64,000 nt of DNA, taken from positions 2,170,001 to 2,234,000 of the forward strand of contig OZ257127.1 in the NCBI GenBank assembly GCA_965278965.1, in the 5' to 3' direction. This DNA comes from UBA10649 sp965278965 (GTDB taxonomy: Bacteria > Actinomycetota > Actinomycetes > S36-B12). Of this stretch, positions 55,437 to 62,534 are shown piece after piece. The notes beneath the pieces were generated by a model that worked only from the letters and a program-made list of their open reading frames with translations, did not search any database and had not been told where the DNA came from. Made by a program: the position numbers and the translations under genes. Position 1 is the stretch's first letter. Each line of letters starts with the position of its first letter.

Positions 55437-56198
55437 TTGGCCCTGGCCCTGGTCACCGGCCCGACCACCGGCATCGGTCGCGCGTTCGGGGACGCGCTCG
55501 CCCGCCGGGGCCTCGACCTGGTCCTCGTCTCGCGCGACGCCGAACGGCTCGCGCTCACCGCGGCGGAGATCACGGCGACGTACGGGGTCGCGTGCGAGGT
55601 CGTCGCGGCCGACCTCTCGGTGCGTGCGGACATCGACGCCGTGGCGCGGCTCCTCGCCGAGCGCCCGGTCGACGTGCTCGTGAACAACGCCGGCTTCGGG
55701 CTGGGCGTCGGGTTCGACCGGTCGGACGTCGACGACGAGCAGCGCCTCCTGGACGTCCTCGTCACGGCAGTCATGCGGCTGACGCACGCGGCGGTGCCCG
55801 GCATGGTCGAGCGCCGGTTCGGGCTGGTCGTCAACGTCGGCAGCGTCGCGGCGTGGATCCCGGGCGGCAGCTACTCCGCGGCCAAGGCGTGGGTCACGAC
55901 GATGAGCGAGAGCCTGGCCCAGTCCCTCGACGGGACGGGCGTGCGCGTGGTCGTGGCGGCCGCCGGGTTCACCCGGACGGAGTTCCACGCGCGGGCCGGC
56001 ACCGGCGCGCCGACCGTGCCGTCCTGGATGTGGCTCGAGCCCGCTCAGGTGGCGGAGGCGGCGCTGCGGGACGCGGCGCTCGGCCGGTCGGTCAGCGTCG
56101 CCGGGAGGCAGTACCGGCCGATGATCGCGATGCTGCGCAACGGTCCCGCCGCCCTCGGCCGCCTCGTCACGGCGACCCGCAACCGTCGCCGCCCCTGA
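55437..56198 (+). CDS. SDR family NAD(P)-dependent oxidoreductase
   Basis: Short-chain dehydrogenase (253 aa) of the DltE/YqjQ-like type. TGPTTGIGRA (7-16) is the cofactor loop. LVSRD after the second strand, with its arginine, suggests NADP. NNAG is near residue 83, and the catalytic serine and YSAAK are near 140-155. The start codon is a rare TTG at 55437, supported by GGGAGG upstream and the immediate start of the first strand (ALALVTG). It is divergent from the protease gene and followed directly by a family 1 palindromic repeat. The substrate is unknown. Confidence 0.87.
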   Translation: MALALVTGPTTGIGRAFGDALARRGLDLVLVSRDAERLALTAAEITATYGVACEVVAADLSVRADIDAVARLLAERPVDVLVNNAGFGLGVGFDRSDVDDEQRLLDVLVTAVMRLTHAAVPGMVERRFGLVVNVGSVAAWIPGGSYSAAKAWVTTMSESLAQSLDGTGVRVVVAAAGFTRTEFHARAGTGAPTVPSWMWLEPAQVAEAALRDAALGRSVSVAGRQYRPMIAMLRNGPAALGRLVTATRNRRRP

Positions 56199-56276
56199 CC
56201 GCCGACGCGCCTGGGGTGGTCGTTATTGCGGCCGGAATGCCCGTTTTAGCGACCATTCAAGGCGCCTCGGCGGGTC
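56197..56276 (+). repeat. Palindromic repeat family 1, copy 3
   Basis: Imperfect inverted repeat arms 56197-56222 and 56250-56276, with the centre motif ATGCCCGTTT at 56237-56246, align with copy 2 in the same orientation. It fills the gap between the convergent SDR and the hypothetical gene and includes both stop codons. Confidence 0.85.
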
Positions 56277-56709
56277 AGTCGGCGGGGCGCCAGGGGTCGG
56301 CGCCGACCAGCAGCGTCCAGCCCCGCAGCCGGACCATCGACGTGATCAGGTCGCCGGCGTCGTCGACGACGACCGTGACGGGCGCGTCCGGCCACGTGTC
56401 GCTCACCGGCGGCAGGTCGGGCCGCACCAGCAGGTACTCCTCGACGCGGCGATGAGCCGCGAACTGGGCCCGCGCGACGGCCGGCAAGAGCAGCGCCCCG
56501 TCGCCTGCGGCGGCGACGACCAGCGGTGCGGCCGGTGCAGCCATGGCGATCGCGGCGCACACGCGGGTGGGGTGAGTGGCGGCCGGTCCGTCGTCCGCGG
56601 GCAGCTCGAGGATCTGCCACGTGCGATCAGGGGCGTCGACGAGCGAGCGCAGCCGCGACCGCGCGGCCGGGTCACCGCCCGGCAGCACGATGACGGTCGC
56701 AGCGCCCAT
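56275..56709 (-). CDS. Hypothetical protein, possible degenerate alpha/beta-hydrolase
   Basis: Protein of 144 aa that I do not recognise with confidence. It alternates strands and helices (ATVIVLPGGDPAARSRL, WQILELPADDG, APLVVAAAGDGALLLPAVAR, VEEYLLVRPDLPPVSDTWPDAPVTVV), which resembles the central sheet of an alpha/beta-hydrolase without a nucleophile elbow serine. A gene of unknown function beside pyrE and the TrmH-like gene is also known in mycobacteria (Rv0381c), so it may be the positional counterpart. The ATG at 56709 is divergent from pyrE, 35 nt away. The stop lies in the palindromic repeat. Confidence 0.6.
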   Translation of the reverse strand: MGAATVIVLPGGDPAARSRLRSLVDAPDRTWQILELPADDGPAATHPTRVCAAIAMAAPAAPLVVAAAGDGALLLPAVARAQFAAHRRVEEYLLVRPDLPPVSDTWPDAPVTVVVDDAGDLITSMVRLRGWTLLVGADPWRPAD

Positions 56710-56732
56710 GGGAGCGCCGACCCTAGCCCCAA

Positions 56733-56738
56733 TAGGCT
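56733..56738 (+). promoter_or_regulatory. Probable -10 box of pyrE
   Basis: TAGGCT lies 6 nt before the ATG at 56745, with no Shine-Dalgarno between. Confidence 0.6.
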
Positions 56739-56744
56739 CCGCCC

Positions 56745-57287
56745 ATGCCCAGCCCCGCATGGTCCGCGCTGCGCGACCAGATCGTCGAGAAGGCCGTCGT
56801 GCACGGCAAGGTCATCCTCTCCAGCGGGCGTGAGGCCGACTACTACGTCGACCTGCGCCGGGTCACGCTCGACGGCACGGCGGCCCCGCTCGTCGGCATG
56901 GTCATGCGGGAGCTCACCGAGGAGTGGGAGTACGACGCGGTCGGCGGCCTCACTCTCGGCGCGGATCCGGTGGCTGCCGCGATGCTGCACGACGCGGCCC
57001 GCACGGGCGAGCGCCTCGACGCCTTCGTCGTGCGCAAGTCTGAGAAGCAGCACGGCCTCCAGCGGCGGATCGAAGGTCCGGACGTATCCGGCCGGTCGGT
57101 GCTCGCGGTCGAGGACACGTCGACGACCGGCGGCTCGGTGCTGACGGCGGTGGACGCCCTGGTCGAAGCGGGGGCGAGGGTCGTCGGGGTCGCGGTCATC
57201 GTTGATCGCGGCGCCGGTCCGGCGATCGTCGACCGCGGACTGGCCTACAAGGCGGCCTACTCGCTGGCGGACCTCGGACTGGCCTGA
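56745..57287 (+). CDS. pyrE: Orotate phosphoribosyltransferase
   Basis: Pyrimidine biosynthesis enzyme (180 aa) joining orotate and PRPP to orotidine 5'-phosphate. The N-terminal FSSGREADYYVDLRRV-type segment, GGLTLGADPVA, RKSEKQHG and the PRPP loop VLAVEDTSTTGGSVL (residues about 118-132) are all present. Length is normal. A -10 box 6 nt before the ATG suggests a leaderless mRNA. The 3' end overlaps the convergent DedA gene by 31 nt. Confidence 0.95.
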   Translation: MPSPAWSALRDQIVEKAVVHGKVILSSGREADYYVDLRRVTLDGTAAPLVGMVMRELTEEWEYDAVGGLTLGADPVAAAMLHDAARTGERLDAFVVRKSEKQHGLQRRIEGPDVSGRSVLAVEDTSTTGGSVLTAVDALVEAGARVVGVAVIVDRGAGPAIVDRGLAYKAAYSLADLGLA

Positions 57288-57970
57288 GCGGACGCCTCGG
57301 CGGCCGCGCGTCGGCGGTGGCGGAGGTACTCGAAGGCCATCGGGATGACGCTCACCAGGACGATCAGGACGAGGATCACCTCGACGTTGTCCTTGACGAA
57401 CTCGATGCTGCCGAGCCAGTAGCCCAGAAGGGTCACGCCGGCGGCCCACAGCACGCCGCCGATGGCACTGAACGTGATGAACCGCGTGAAGCTCATGCGG
57501 CCGGCGCCGGCGACCGCCGTGATGAACGTGCGCACGATCGGCACGAAGCGCGCGAGGATGATCGCGGTGGCGCCGTACTTCTCGAAGAACTCGTGCGTCT
57601 TCGTCAGGTACGCGGGTTTGAAGACCCGCGAGTCCGGTCGGTTGAACAGCCGTGGTCCGATCGCGTAGCCGATCCAGTAGCCCACGACGTTGCCGAGGAC
57701 GGCGGCGATCGCGAGGAGGGCGCACGCGACCCAGATGTTGACGTCGATCACGCCGCTCGCGATGAACAGGCCCACGACGAACAGCAGCGAGTCGCCCGGC
57801 ATGAAGAACAAGAAGAGCCCGCACTCGGCGAAGACGATCGCCAACGACGCCCAGAACGCGAACGTGCCCAAGCTGGTCAGCAGGGTCTCGGCGTTCAGCC
57901 AGTCGGGCAGCAGTGCCGGCACCGCCGTGACGACCGCGAGGGAGGACGACGACAGGCCGGGCAGGTCCAT
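57257..57970 (-). CDS. DedA-family membrane protein
   Basis: Polytopic protein (237 aa, about five hydrophobic segments) with the family motifs FMPGDSLLFVVG (residues about 56-67) and FFEKYGATAIILARFVPIVRTF, which contain the conserved Gly, Arg and Pro residues. It ends in a basic, Ala-rich cytosolic tail. DedA proteins are linked to lipid-carrier (undecaprenyl phosphate) flipping and membrane homeostasis. The ATG at 57970 is 6 nt from a TAGCCT box. It is divergent from the RNA methyltransferase gene with overlapping -10 boxes, and its end overlaps pyrE by 31 nt. Confidence 0.9.
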   Translation of the reverse strand: MDLPGLSSSSLAVVTAVPALLPDWLNAETLLTSLGTFAFWASLAIVFAECGLFLFFMPGDSLLFVVGLFIASGVIDVNIWVACALLAIAAVLGNVVGYWIGYAIGPRLFNRPDSRVFKPAYLTKTHEFFEKYGATAIILARFVPIVRTFITAVAGAGRMSFTRFITFSAIGGVLWAAGVTLLGYWLGSIEFVKDNVEVILVLIVLVSVIPMAFEYLRHRRRAAAEASAQASPRSASE

Positions 57971-57976
57971 CCCGTC

Positions 57977-57982
57977 AGGCTA
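57977..57982 (-). promoter_or_regulatory. Probable -10 box of the DedA gene
   Basis: TAGCCT on the minus strand lies 6 nt before the ATG. It shares bases 57981-57982 with the plus-strand box. Confidence 0.55.
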
Positions 57983-57986
57983 TCGT
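57981..57986 (+). promoter_or_regulatory. Probable -10 box of the RNA methyltransferase gene
   Basis: TATCGT lies 7 nt before the ATG at 57994. It overlaps the minus-strand -10 box by two bases, as at 52755-52764. Confidence 0.5.
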
Positions 57987-57993
57987 CGCGGCC

Positions 57994-58626
57994 ATGCCTG
58001 CTTCGACCGCGCCGTCGGTGGGGGTCGGGCCCTGGGAAGGCGACTGGCCCGACGACCCGCGCCTGGATCCCGAGCTGCTCGCGAATGGCGATCGGCGGAA
58101 CGTCGTCGACGGCTACCGCTACTGGCGGCTCGACGCGATCGTCGCCGATCTCGACGCGCGCCGGTTCCCGTTCCACGTCGCCATCGAGAACCTCGGTCAT
58201 GACTTCAACATCGGCTCGGTCGTCCGAACGGCCAACGCGTTCGGTGCGCGCGAGGTGCATATCGTCGGGCGCCGCCGATGGAACCGGCGCGGGGCGATGG
58301 TGACCGACCGCTACCTGCACGTCCGTCACCATTCGGACGCCGCGGCGCTCGCGACGTGGTCGGGGGACGTTGGTCTGCCCGTCATCGGCATCGACAACGC
58401 CCCGGGATCGACGGCGCTGGAGGAGTTCGACCTCCCTCGCGAGTGCGTCCTGGCGTTCGGTGAGGAGGGCTCCGGACTGAGCGCCGGCGTTCTCGACCAC
58501 TGCACCGCCGTCCTGGCGATCGCGCAGTTCGGCTCGACGCGCTCGATCAACGTGGGCGCCGCCGCCGCGGTCGCGATGCACGCGTGGGTGCGCCGTCACG
58601 CGTTCGGCCAGAGCCCGAACCCGTGA
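57994..58626 (+). CDS. TrmH/SpoU-family RNA methyltransferase
   Basis: SPOUT methyltransferase (210 aa) that 2'-O-methylates tRNA or rRNA. The three knot motifs are present: motif 1 NIGSVVRTANAFGAREVHIVG, motif 2 CVLAFGEEGSGLS and motif 3 SINVGAAAAVAMHAW. These form the deep trefoil that binds SAM and the dimer interface. The N-terminal 45 residues are extra and polar. The homologue next to pyrE in mycobacteria is Rv0380c. The stop overlaps the GTG start of the MFS gene by 4 nt. Confidence 0.92.
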   Translation: MPASTAPSVGVGPWEGDWPDDPRLDPELLANGDRRNVVDGYRYWRLDAIVADLDARRFPFHVAIENLGHDFNIGSVVRTANAFGAREVHIVGRRRWNRRGAMVTDRYLHVRHHSDAAALATWSGDVGLPVIGIDNAPGSTALEEFDLPRECVLAFGEEGSGLSAGVLDHCTAVLAIAQFGSTRSINVGAAAAVAMHAWVRRHAFGQSPNP

Positions 58627-59879
58627 GCACCCCCACGACGCCCGGCCGTGCACTGGCGGGCAACGCCTACTACCGACGGCTGTTCGCCTCGCGGGTCATC
58701 AGCAACATCGGCAACGGGATCCAGCCGATCGCGCTCGCGTTCGGCGTACTCGCACTGCCCGGGGCGACTGCCGGCACGCTGAGCATCGTCCTGCTGGCAG
58801 CGGCCGTCCCGCTCGTCATCGTGCTGCCGTTCGGCGGCGTGATCGCCGATCGGGTGGGTGCGGCTCGAGTCATCTGGACGACGGACGTGGTCGTCAGTGC
58901 CGTCATCGCCGTCGAGGCGCTGCTGTTCATCACCGGGACGGTGACGATCCCGGTCCTCGTCGTGCTCGCCGCGATCGTGGGTGCGCTGAACGCGCTGTGG
59001 TGGCCCGCCTACCCGGCGCTCATCCCCGACGTCATCGCATCTGAGGACCATCTGCAGCCGGCCAATGCCTACGTCAGCGTCGCGTCGAACGGCGGGCTGA
59101 TCGCTGGCAACGCGATCGGCGGCCTGCTCGTCGCCGCGTTCGGTGCCGGACCGGCGATCGCCGTCGATGCCGTGACCTTCCTCGTCGCGGGCCTGCTGGT
59201 CATGAGCTTCCGACACGTCTCGAAGCCGCGGAACTCGGGCAAGTCGATGCTCGGTGACCTGGCGCACGGCTGGCGGCTCGTCACGTCGATCCGGTGGTTC
59301 GTCGTCGTCGTGCTCGCCTTCAGCATCATCGTCATGGCCCTGCGCGGGGCGGAGGAGGTGATGGGCCCGGTCCTCGCCAACGAGCACTACGGCGGCGCCG
59401 CGGGCTGGTCGATCGTCCTCGCGGCGATGTCCGGGGGACTCCTGGTCGGCGCCGTCGTAGCGTCGCGCATCCGGATCAGCCGGCCGATGCTGTTCGGGAT
59501 GCTCATCACCTTGGTGCTGCCGGTGTGGCTGGTGACCCTCGCGTTCGCGATGCCGCTGCCGGTCGTCGCCATCGGGGCGTTCGGCTGGGGGATGGCGATC
59601 GAGCTGTTCCAGGTCATCTGGTACACGACGATCCAGACGCACATCCCGCGGGCGTCCATCTCGCGCGTGATCTCCTACGACGCGATGGGCTCGCTGATGT
59701 TCGGCCCGATCGGCTTGGCGCTCGCCGGCCCGCTCATCATCTGGGTGGGGATCGAGGAGGCCTTCCTCATCGCCGCCGGCGTCGCCCTTCTGGCGATCCT
59801 GGCCTCCTTGCTGTCGCGGTCCGTCCGGTCGCTGCGGAGCGACGACCCCGTGATCGAGGTCCCCGCCGAGGCGGGCTGA
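58623..59879 (+). CDS. MFS transporter, EntS-like exporter
   Basis: Major facilitator (418 aa) with about twelve hydrophobic segments. The loop GGVIADRVGAARV between helices 2 and 3 is the MFS signature. The motif pattern (FASRVISNIGNGIQPIALAFGVL, WWPAYPALIPDVIASEDHLQPANAY) resembles MFS_3/EntS-type exporters of siderophores or drugs. The GTG start at 58623 overlaps the RNA methyltransferase stop (GTGA), so the genes are coupled although functionally unrelated. The substrate cannot be predicted. Confidence 0.88.
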   Translation: MSTPTTPGRALAGNAYYRRLFASRVISNIGNGIQPIALAFGVLALPGATAGTLSIVLLAAAVPLVIVLPFGGVIADRVGAARVIWTTDVVVSAVIAVEALLFITGTVTIPVLVVLAAIVGALNALWWPAYPALIPDVIASEDHLQPANAYVSVASNGGLIAGNAIGGLLVAAFGAGPAIAVDAVTFLVAGLLVMSFRHVSKPRNSGKSMLGDLAHGWRLVTSIRWFVVVVLAFSIIVMALRGAEEVMGPVLANEHYGGAAGWSIVLAAMSGGLLVGAVVASRIRISRPMLFGMLITLVLPVWLVTLAFAMPLPVVAIGAFGWGMAIELFQVIWYTTIQTHIPRASISRVISYDAMGSLMFGPIGLALAGPLIIWVGIEEAFLIAAGVALLAILASLLSRSVRSLRSDDPVIEVPAEAG

Positions 59880-59973
59880 GCCGTCGGGCCGCGCCGTCGG
59901 ACGGGCCGAGACAACGCGGGCGGCGCGTGGAAGGATGGAACCGCTTACACCCGTCCCAACCGCAGGAGTGGCA

Positions 59974-60996
59974 ATGCCCATCGCGACCCCCGAGGTCTAC
60001 GCCGAGATGCTGGACCGAGCCAAGGCCGGCCAGTTCGCCTACCCGGCGATCAACTGCACGTCGTCCCAGACCATCGTCGCCGCGATCCGCGGGTTCGCCG
60101 AGGCTGAGAGCGACGGCATCGTCCAGGTGTCGTGGGGGGGCGCCGAGTTCGCGTCCGGCATGACGGTCAAGAGCATGGTCGCCGGCGCCGTGGCGCTGGC
60201 TGAGTTCGCGCGGTCGATCGCGTCGTCCTACGACGTCAACATCGCCCTGCACACCGACCACTGCCCGAAGGACAAGCTGCCCGGCTTCATGGAGCCGCTG
60301 CTGGCGATCTCGGCCGAGCGCGTCGCCGCCGGCCAGGAGCCGCTGTTCGGCTCGCACATGTGGGACGGCTCCGCGGTCCCGCTGAAGGAGAACATGGAGA
60401 TCGCCGAGCGCATGCTCGAGGCCTCCGTGAAGGCACGCACGATCCTCGAGATCGAGATCGGTGTCGTCGGCGGCGAGGAGGACGGCATCGAGGCCACTCA
60501 CGACGCGAAGCTGTTCTCCACGGTCGAGGACGGCCTTGCGACCGCCGAGGCCCTCGGCCTCGGTGAGCGCGGCCGCTACATGGTCGCGGCGACGTTCGGC
60601 AACGTGCACGGTGTCTACAAGCCGGGCAACGTCGTCCTGACCCCCAAGGTCCTCGACGACATCCAGACCGCCGTCGGCGCCAAGTACGGGGTCGAGAAGC
60701 CGTTCGACCTCGTGTTCCACGGCGGCTCGGGATCGCTGCTCAGCGAGATCCGCGAGGCGCTCGACTACGGCGTCGTGAAGATGAACGTCGACACCGACAC
60801 CCAGTACGCGTTCACTCGCCCCGTCGCCGACCATATGTTCCGGAACTACGACGGCGTCCTGAAGATCGACGGCGAGGTCGGCAACAAGAAGCAGTACGAC
60901 CCGCGGGCCTGGGGCCGGCTGGCCGAGACCGGTATGGCTGCCCGCGTCACCCGCGCCTGCGAGGACCTGCGCAGCGCCGGCACCAAGATGCCGTAG
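59974..60996 (+). CDS. fba: Class II fructose-bisphosphate aldolase
   Basis: Zinc-dependent glycolytic aldolase (340 aa) that splits fructose 1,6-bisphosphate. HTDHCPKDKLPGF contains the catalytic aspartate and the first zinc histidine. EIEIGVVGGEEDGIE, FGNVHGVYKPGNV, FHGGSGS and NVDTDTQ carry the other ligands and the phosphate site. The ATG at 59974 follows AGGAG by 5 nt and has a normal leader. A large palindrome just after the stop may terminate transcription. The closest pattern is the long class IIA form used by mycobacteria and other actinobacteria. Confidence 0.96.
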   Translation: MPIATPEVYAEMLDRAKAGQFAYPAINCTSSQTIVAAIRGFAEAESDGIVQVSWGGAEFASGMTVKSMVAGAVALAEFARSIASSYDVNIALHTDHCPKDKLPGFMEPLLAISAERVAAGQEPLFGSHMWDGSAVPLKENMEIAERMLEASVKARTILEIEIGVVGGEEDGIEATHDAKLFSTVEDGLATAEALGLGERGRYMVAATFGNVHGVYKPGNVVLTPKVLDDIQTAVGAKYGVEKPFDLVFHGGSGSLLSEIREALDYGVVKMNVDTDTQYAFTRPVADHMFRNYDGVLKIDGEVGNKKQYDPRAWGRLAETGMAARVTRACEDLRSAGTKMP

Positions 60997-60998
60997 CA

Positions 60999-61079
60999 GG
61001 TAGACGAACCGCACGACCCGCCGTCGCCGCGCGCCCCTCCGATCGGGTGGCGCGAACGCGGCGGGTCGCGCGGTCTACC
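60999..61079 (+). terminator. Long palindrome after fba
   Basis: Arms 60999-61023 and 61059-61079 (ggtagac...CGACCCGCCG and its complement) pair with a few unpaired bases, and the centre can pair further. No T-tract follows. It lies directly after fba and before the next promoter, which fits a terminator; it is not related to repeat families 1 or 2. Confidence 0.55.
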
Positions 61080-61087
61080 GACGCACC

Positions 61088-61093
61088 TAGGCT
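61088..61093 (+). promoter_or_regulatory. Probable -10 box of the DUF3151 gene
   Basis: TAGGCT lies 6 nt before the ATG at 61100, with no Shine-Dalgarno. Confidence 0.55.
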
Positions 61094-61099
61094 GAGGCC

Positions 61100-61504
61100 A
61101 TGAGCCTTGGAGCCGACCTGCTTGGCGGACCACCGCCGACCCTGCTGCCCGTCGACCCGGCCGCGGCCGCGCTGGCCGACGGCGTCGACCCGTCGCTGGT
61201 GGCCCGCGCGAACCCGACCAGCTCGCTGGCCTGGGTGGTGCTGGCCGATCTCGCGTGGGCGGATGGTCAGGTCCTCGAGTCCTACGCGTTCGCGCGGGTC
61301 GGCTACCACCGTGGCCTGGACGCCCTGCGGCGAGCGGGGTGGAAGGGGCACGGCCCCGTGCCGTGGAGCCACGAGCCCAACCGCGGTTTCCTGCGTTGCC
61401 TGTCCGCGTTGCGCCGTGCCGCGGACGCGATCGGGGAGGCCGGCGAGGTCGAGCGCCTCGACGTGTTCCTCGCCGACTGCGACCCGGCCGCGCCGACCGG
61501 CTGA
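61100..61504 (+). CDS. DUF3151-family protein
   Basis: Protein of 134 aa with the conserved segments TLLPVDPAAAALADG, PTSSLAWVVLADLAW, YAFARVGYHRGLDALRRAGWKGHGPVPW and EPNRGFLRCLSALRRAADAIGE. These identify DUF3151, an actinobacterial family of unknown function with a helical, TPR-like look. The mycobacterial member (Rv0360c) also lies between fba and purA, so the neighbourhood is conserved. A -10 box 6 nt before the ATG suggests a leaderless transcript. Confidence 0.87.
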   Translation: MSLGADLLGGPPPTLLPVDPAAAALADGVDPSLVARANPTSSLAWVVLADLAWADGQVLESYAFARVGYHRGLDALRRAGWKGHGPVPWSHEPNRGFLRCLSALRRAADAIGEAGEVERLDVFLADCDPAAPTG

Positions 61505-61536
61505 CCCGTTGACGAGCTGACGAGCTGAACAGCGCC

Positions 61537-62523
61537 GTGCCCGGTCCGCTCGTCGTCGGCGGGGGGATCGCCGGCATCGCGTGCGCCGCCGCACTCGCAG
61601 ATGCCGGGCTGCCGGTCCTGCTCCGTGAGCGCGACCCGCACCTGGGCGGACGGCTCGCGTCCGTGTCGCTGCAGGGGACCGGAACCGCGCTGGACGGCCG
61701 GGCCGTCGACGTGGGCGCGTCGTACCTCACCGCGCGAGAGCCCGCGTTCCGCGCGGTCGTCGACGACCTCGTTGGCTGCGGCGTGCTCCGCCCGTGGACG
61801 GACACGTTCCACGTCGCGGACCCCGACGGGCTGACGGGTGTGGCGACCGGGCCGATGCGCTACGCCGCCCCCGACGGTCTCGGCTCCGTCGTCCCGGCAC
61901 TCGGCGAGCACGTGCCGGGCCTCACTCTTCGTTTGTCGTCGCCCGTCACGCACGTGCGAGCCGACGGTCGCGCGATCGTGGTCGACGACGCGCCCTCGGG
62001 TCCCGTCGCACTGTGCGTGCCCGCCCCGGTGGCGGCCGCCCTGTGCCCGGACGTGCCGACGGACGCGGTCGCCTGGGAGCCCGTCGTCACCGTGATCCTC
62101 GTGTTCGGGGCGCGGACGTGGCCCGAGCTCGACGGTGTGTTCGTCAACCAGGACGCGGCCGTCACGTGGATCGCCGACGACGGCAGGCGGCGCGGCGACG
62201 GTGCCCCCGTCCTCGTCGCCTCCACGCACCCGGTCCTGTCCGCGCGCCACCTCGAGGCGCCGGCGGCCGTCGTCCCGGCCGTGGTCGCCGCGGTGCGCCG
62301 CGTCCTCGGCATCGACGCGATGCCGGACTGGGTCGACGCCATCGGCTGGCGGTTCGCCAAGCCGACCGCCGCTCGTCCCGACCTGTGCTGGCTCGCGACC
62401 GGCGTGCCGCTCGGGCAGGCGGGCGACACGTGGGCGGACGGACCGCGGGTCGAGTCGGCGTGGCTGAGCGGGCGCGCCCTGGGCGCGGCTCTCGCGGCCC
62501 ACGTCACCCGCGGCGCCGGGTAG
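61537..62523 (+). CDS. FAD-dependent amine-oxidase/renalase-like protein
   Basis: Flavoprotein (328 aa). The N-terminal dinucleotide motif VVGGGIAGIACAAALADAG (residues 5-23) is followed by the acidic LRERDPHLGGRLAS that holds the FAD ribose. The C-terminal part WRFAKPTAARPDLCWLATGVPLGQAGDTWADGPRVESAWLSGRALG matches the FAD-binding end of renalase and related NAD(P)-binding amine oxidases. The GTG at 61537 gives the complete first strand. The stop TAG overlaps the purA -10 box. Substrate and partner are unknown. Confidence 0.85.
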   Translation: MPGPLVVGGGIAGIACAAALADAGLPVLLRERDPHLGGRLASVSLQGTGTALDGRAVDVGASYLTAREPAFRAVVDDLVGCGVLRPWTDTFHVADPDGLTGVATGPMRYAAPDGLGSVVPALGEHVPGLTLRLSSPVTHVRADGRAIVVDDAPSGPVALCVPAPVAAALCPDVPTDAVAWEPVVTVILVFGARTWPELDGVFVNQDAAVTWIADDGRRRGDGAPVLVASTHPVLSARHLEAPAAVVPAVVAAVRRVLGIDAMPDWVDAIGWRFAKPTAARPDLCWLATGVPLGQAGDTWADGPRVESAWLSGRALGAALAAHVTRGAG

Positions 62524-62526
62524 GCT
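62521..62526 (+). promoter_or_regulatory. Probable -10 box of purA
   Basis: TAGGCT begins with the stop codon of the preceding gene and lies 8 nt before the purA GTG, so purA is probably leaderless. Confidence 0.55.
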
Positions 62527-62534
62527 GCGGCAAC

